Of a stretch of 15,730 nt of DNA, positions 15,566-15,730 are shown one piece after another. This stretch comes from Gammaproteobacteria bacterium (GTDB lineage: Bacteria; Pseudomonadota; Gammaproteobacteria; Granulosicoccales; Granulosicoccaceae): positions 1 to 15,730 of the forward strand of contig DOIU01000002.1 in assembly GCA_003511825.1 (NCBI GenBank). The letters are read 5' to 3'. The notes beneath the pieces were generated by a model. That model did not search any database and was not told the origin of the DNA. It saw only the letters and a list, made by a program, of their open reading frames with translations. How positions within the stretch are numbered: position 1 is the stretch's first letter; each line of letters begins with the position of its first letter. A program made the translations under genes and the position numbers.

Positions 15566-15730
15566 TTACTCAAACTCTAAAATGATTTGATCCAGCGCCA
15601 GGCTGTCGCCGGCGTCGGCCTTCACGGATTGAACGACACCGTCTTGCTCTGCGGTGAGGACGTTTTCCATCTTCATCGCTTCAACCACTGCCAGCTCTTG
15701 ACCCGCCTTCACGGCTTCGCCTTCGCTGAC
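15566..15730 (-). CDS. Biotin-dependent acyl-CoA carboxylase, biotin carrier domain (5'-partial)
   Basis: Only the last 54 residues are in the window; the gene continues past the right edge. They are the end of a biotinyl-lipoyl attachment domain: VKAGQELAVVEAMKMENVLT, in which the Lys of EAMKMEN (codon at 15671-15673) is the biotinylation site, followed by the hammerhead second half GVVQSVKADAGDSLALDQII and a Glu-rich end. Linkage to methylmalonyl-CoA epimerase argues for the alpha subunit of propionyl-CoA carboxylase, which would supply the epimerase substrate. A separate carrier protein or another acyl-CoA carboxylase is possible because the biotin carboxylase domain is not visible. Confidence 0.85.
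   Translation of the reverse strand, partial: VSEGEAVKAGQELAVVEAMKMENVLTAEQDGVVQSVKADAGDSLALDQIILEFE

Noticed and set aside
1..15730. Defence island, prophage, insertion sequence or CRISPR
   Set aside because: No transposase, integrase, direct-repeat array or recognised defence domain was seen; nearly all coding space is explained by core genes.

Overview
The window looks like a chromosomal core region of a gammaproteobacterium. The order accA–tilS–…–pyrG–(kdsA)–eno–ftsB and the pair nagZ–mtnP are typical of Pseudomonas-like and related Gammaproteobacteria. Base composition is moderately GC-rich, and the proteins read as well-conserved housekeeping enzymes. I cannot place it at family level. 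No rRNA, tRNA, insertion sequence, prophage or CRISPR array is visible.

Layout. (1) 1-441: C-terminal STAS part of a SulP anion transporter, running in from the left. It converges with (2) a sodium-dependent NSS/SNF-type transporter on the minus strand (450-1814). (3) A divergent intergenic region with a near-consensus sigma70 promoter leads into accA and tilS, which overlap by one base. A TraB/PrgY-family membrane protein gene follows (4398-5615). (4) A 419-base gap (5616-6034) holds a strong intrinsic terminator pointing left, although no recognisable leftward gene precedes it. It also holds a dyad and a weak promoter candidate in front of pyrG. (5) pyrG is followed, with a one-base stop/start overlap, by a 58-codon ORF that is the two ends of kdsA (Kdo-8-phosphate synthase) joined in frame with the whole middle missing. 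Then come eno, ftsB, nagZ, mtnP (methylthioinosine phosphorylase type) and dusA, all rightward. (6) Converging from the right is a histidine kinase/response regulator pair of the NarX/NarL type (overlapping ATGA). Upstream of it on the same strand are methylmalonyl-CoA epimerase and the biotin-domain end of an acyl-CoA (probably propionyl-CoA) carboxylase.

The genes serve several core jobs: first step of fatty acid synthesis (AccA), tRNA modification (TilS, DusA), CTP synthesis (PyrG), glycolysis (Eno), division (FtsB), peptidoglycan recycling (NagZ), polyamine-pathway by-product salvage (MtnP) and propionyl-CoA to succinyl-CoA metabolism (carboxylase, epimerase).

The most notable observation is the gutted, still in-frame kdsA between pyrG and eno, exactly where an intact kdsA normally sits. 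The second is the orphan leftward terminator in the TraB–pyrG gap, which hints at an unannotated antisense or small RNA. I found no convincing novel defence or mobile system.
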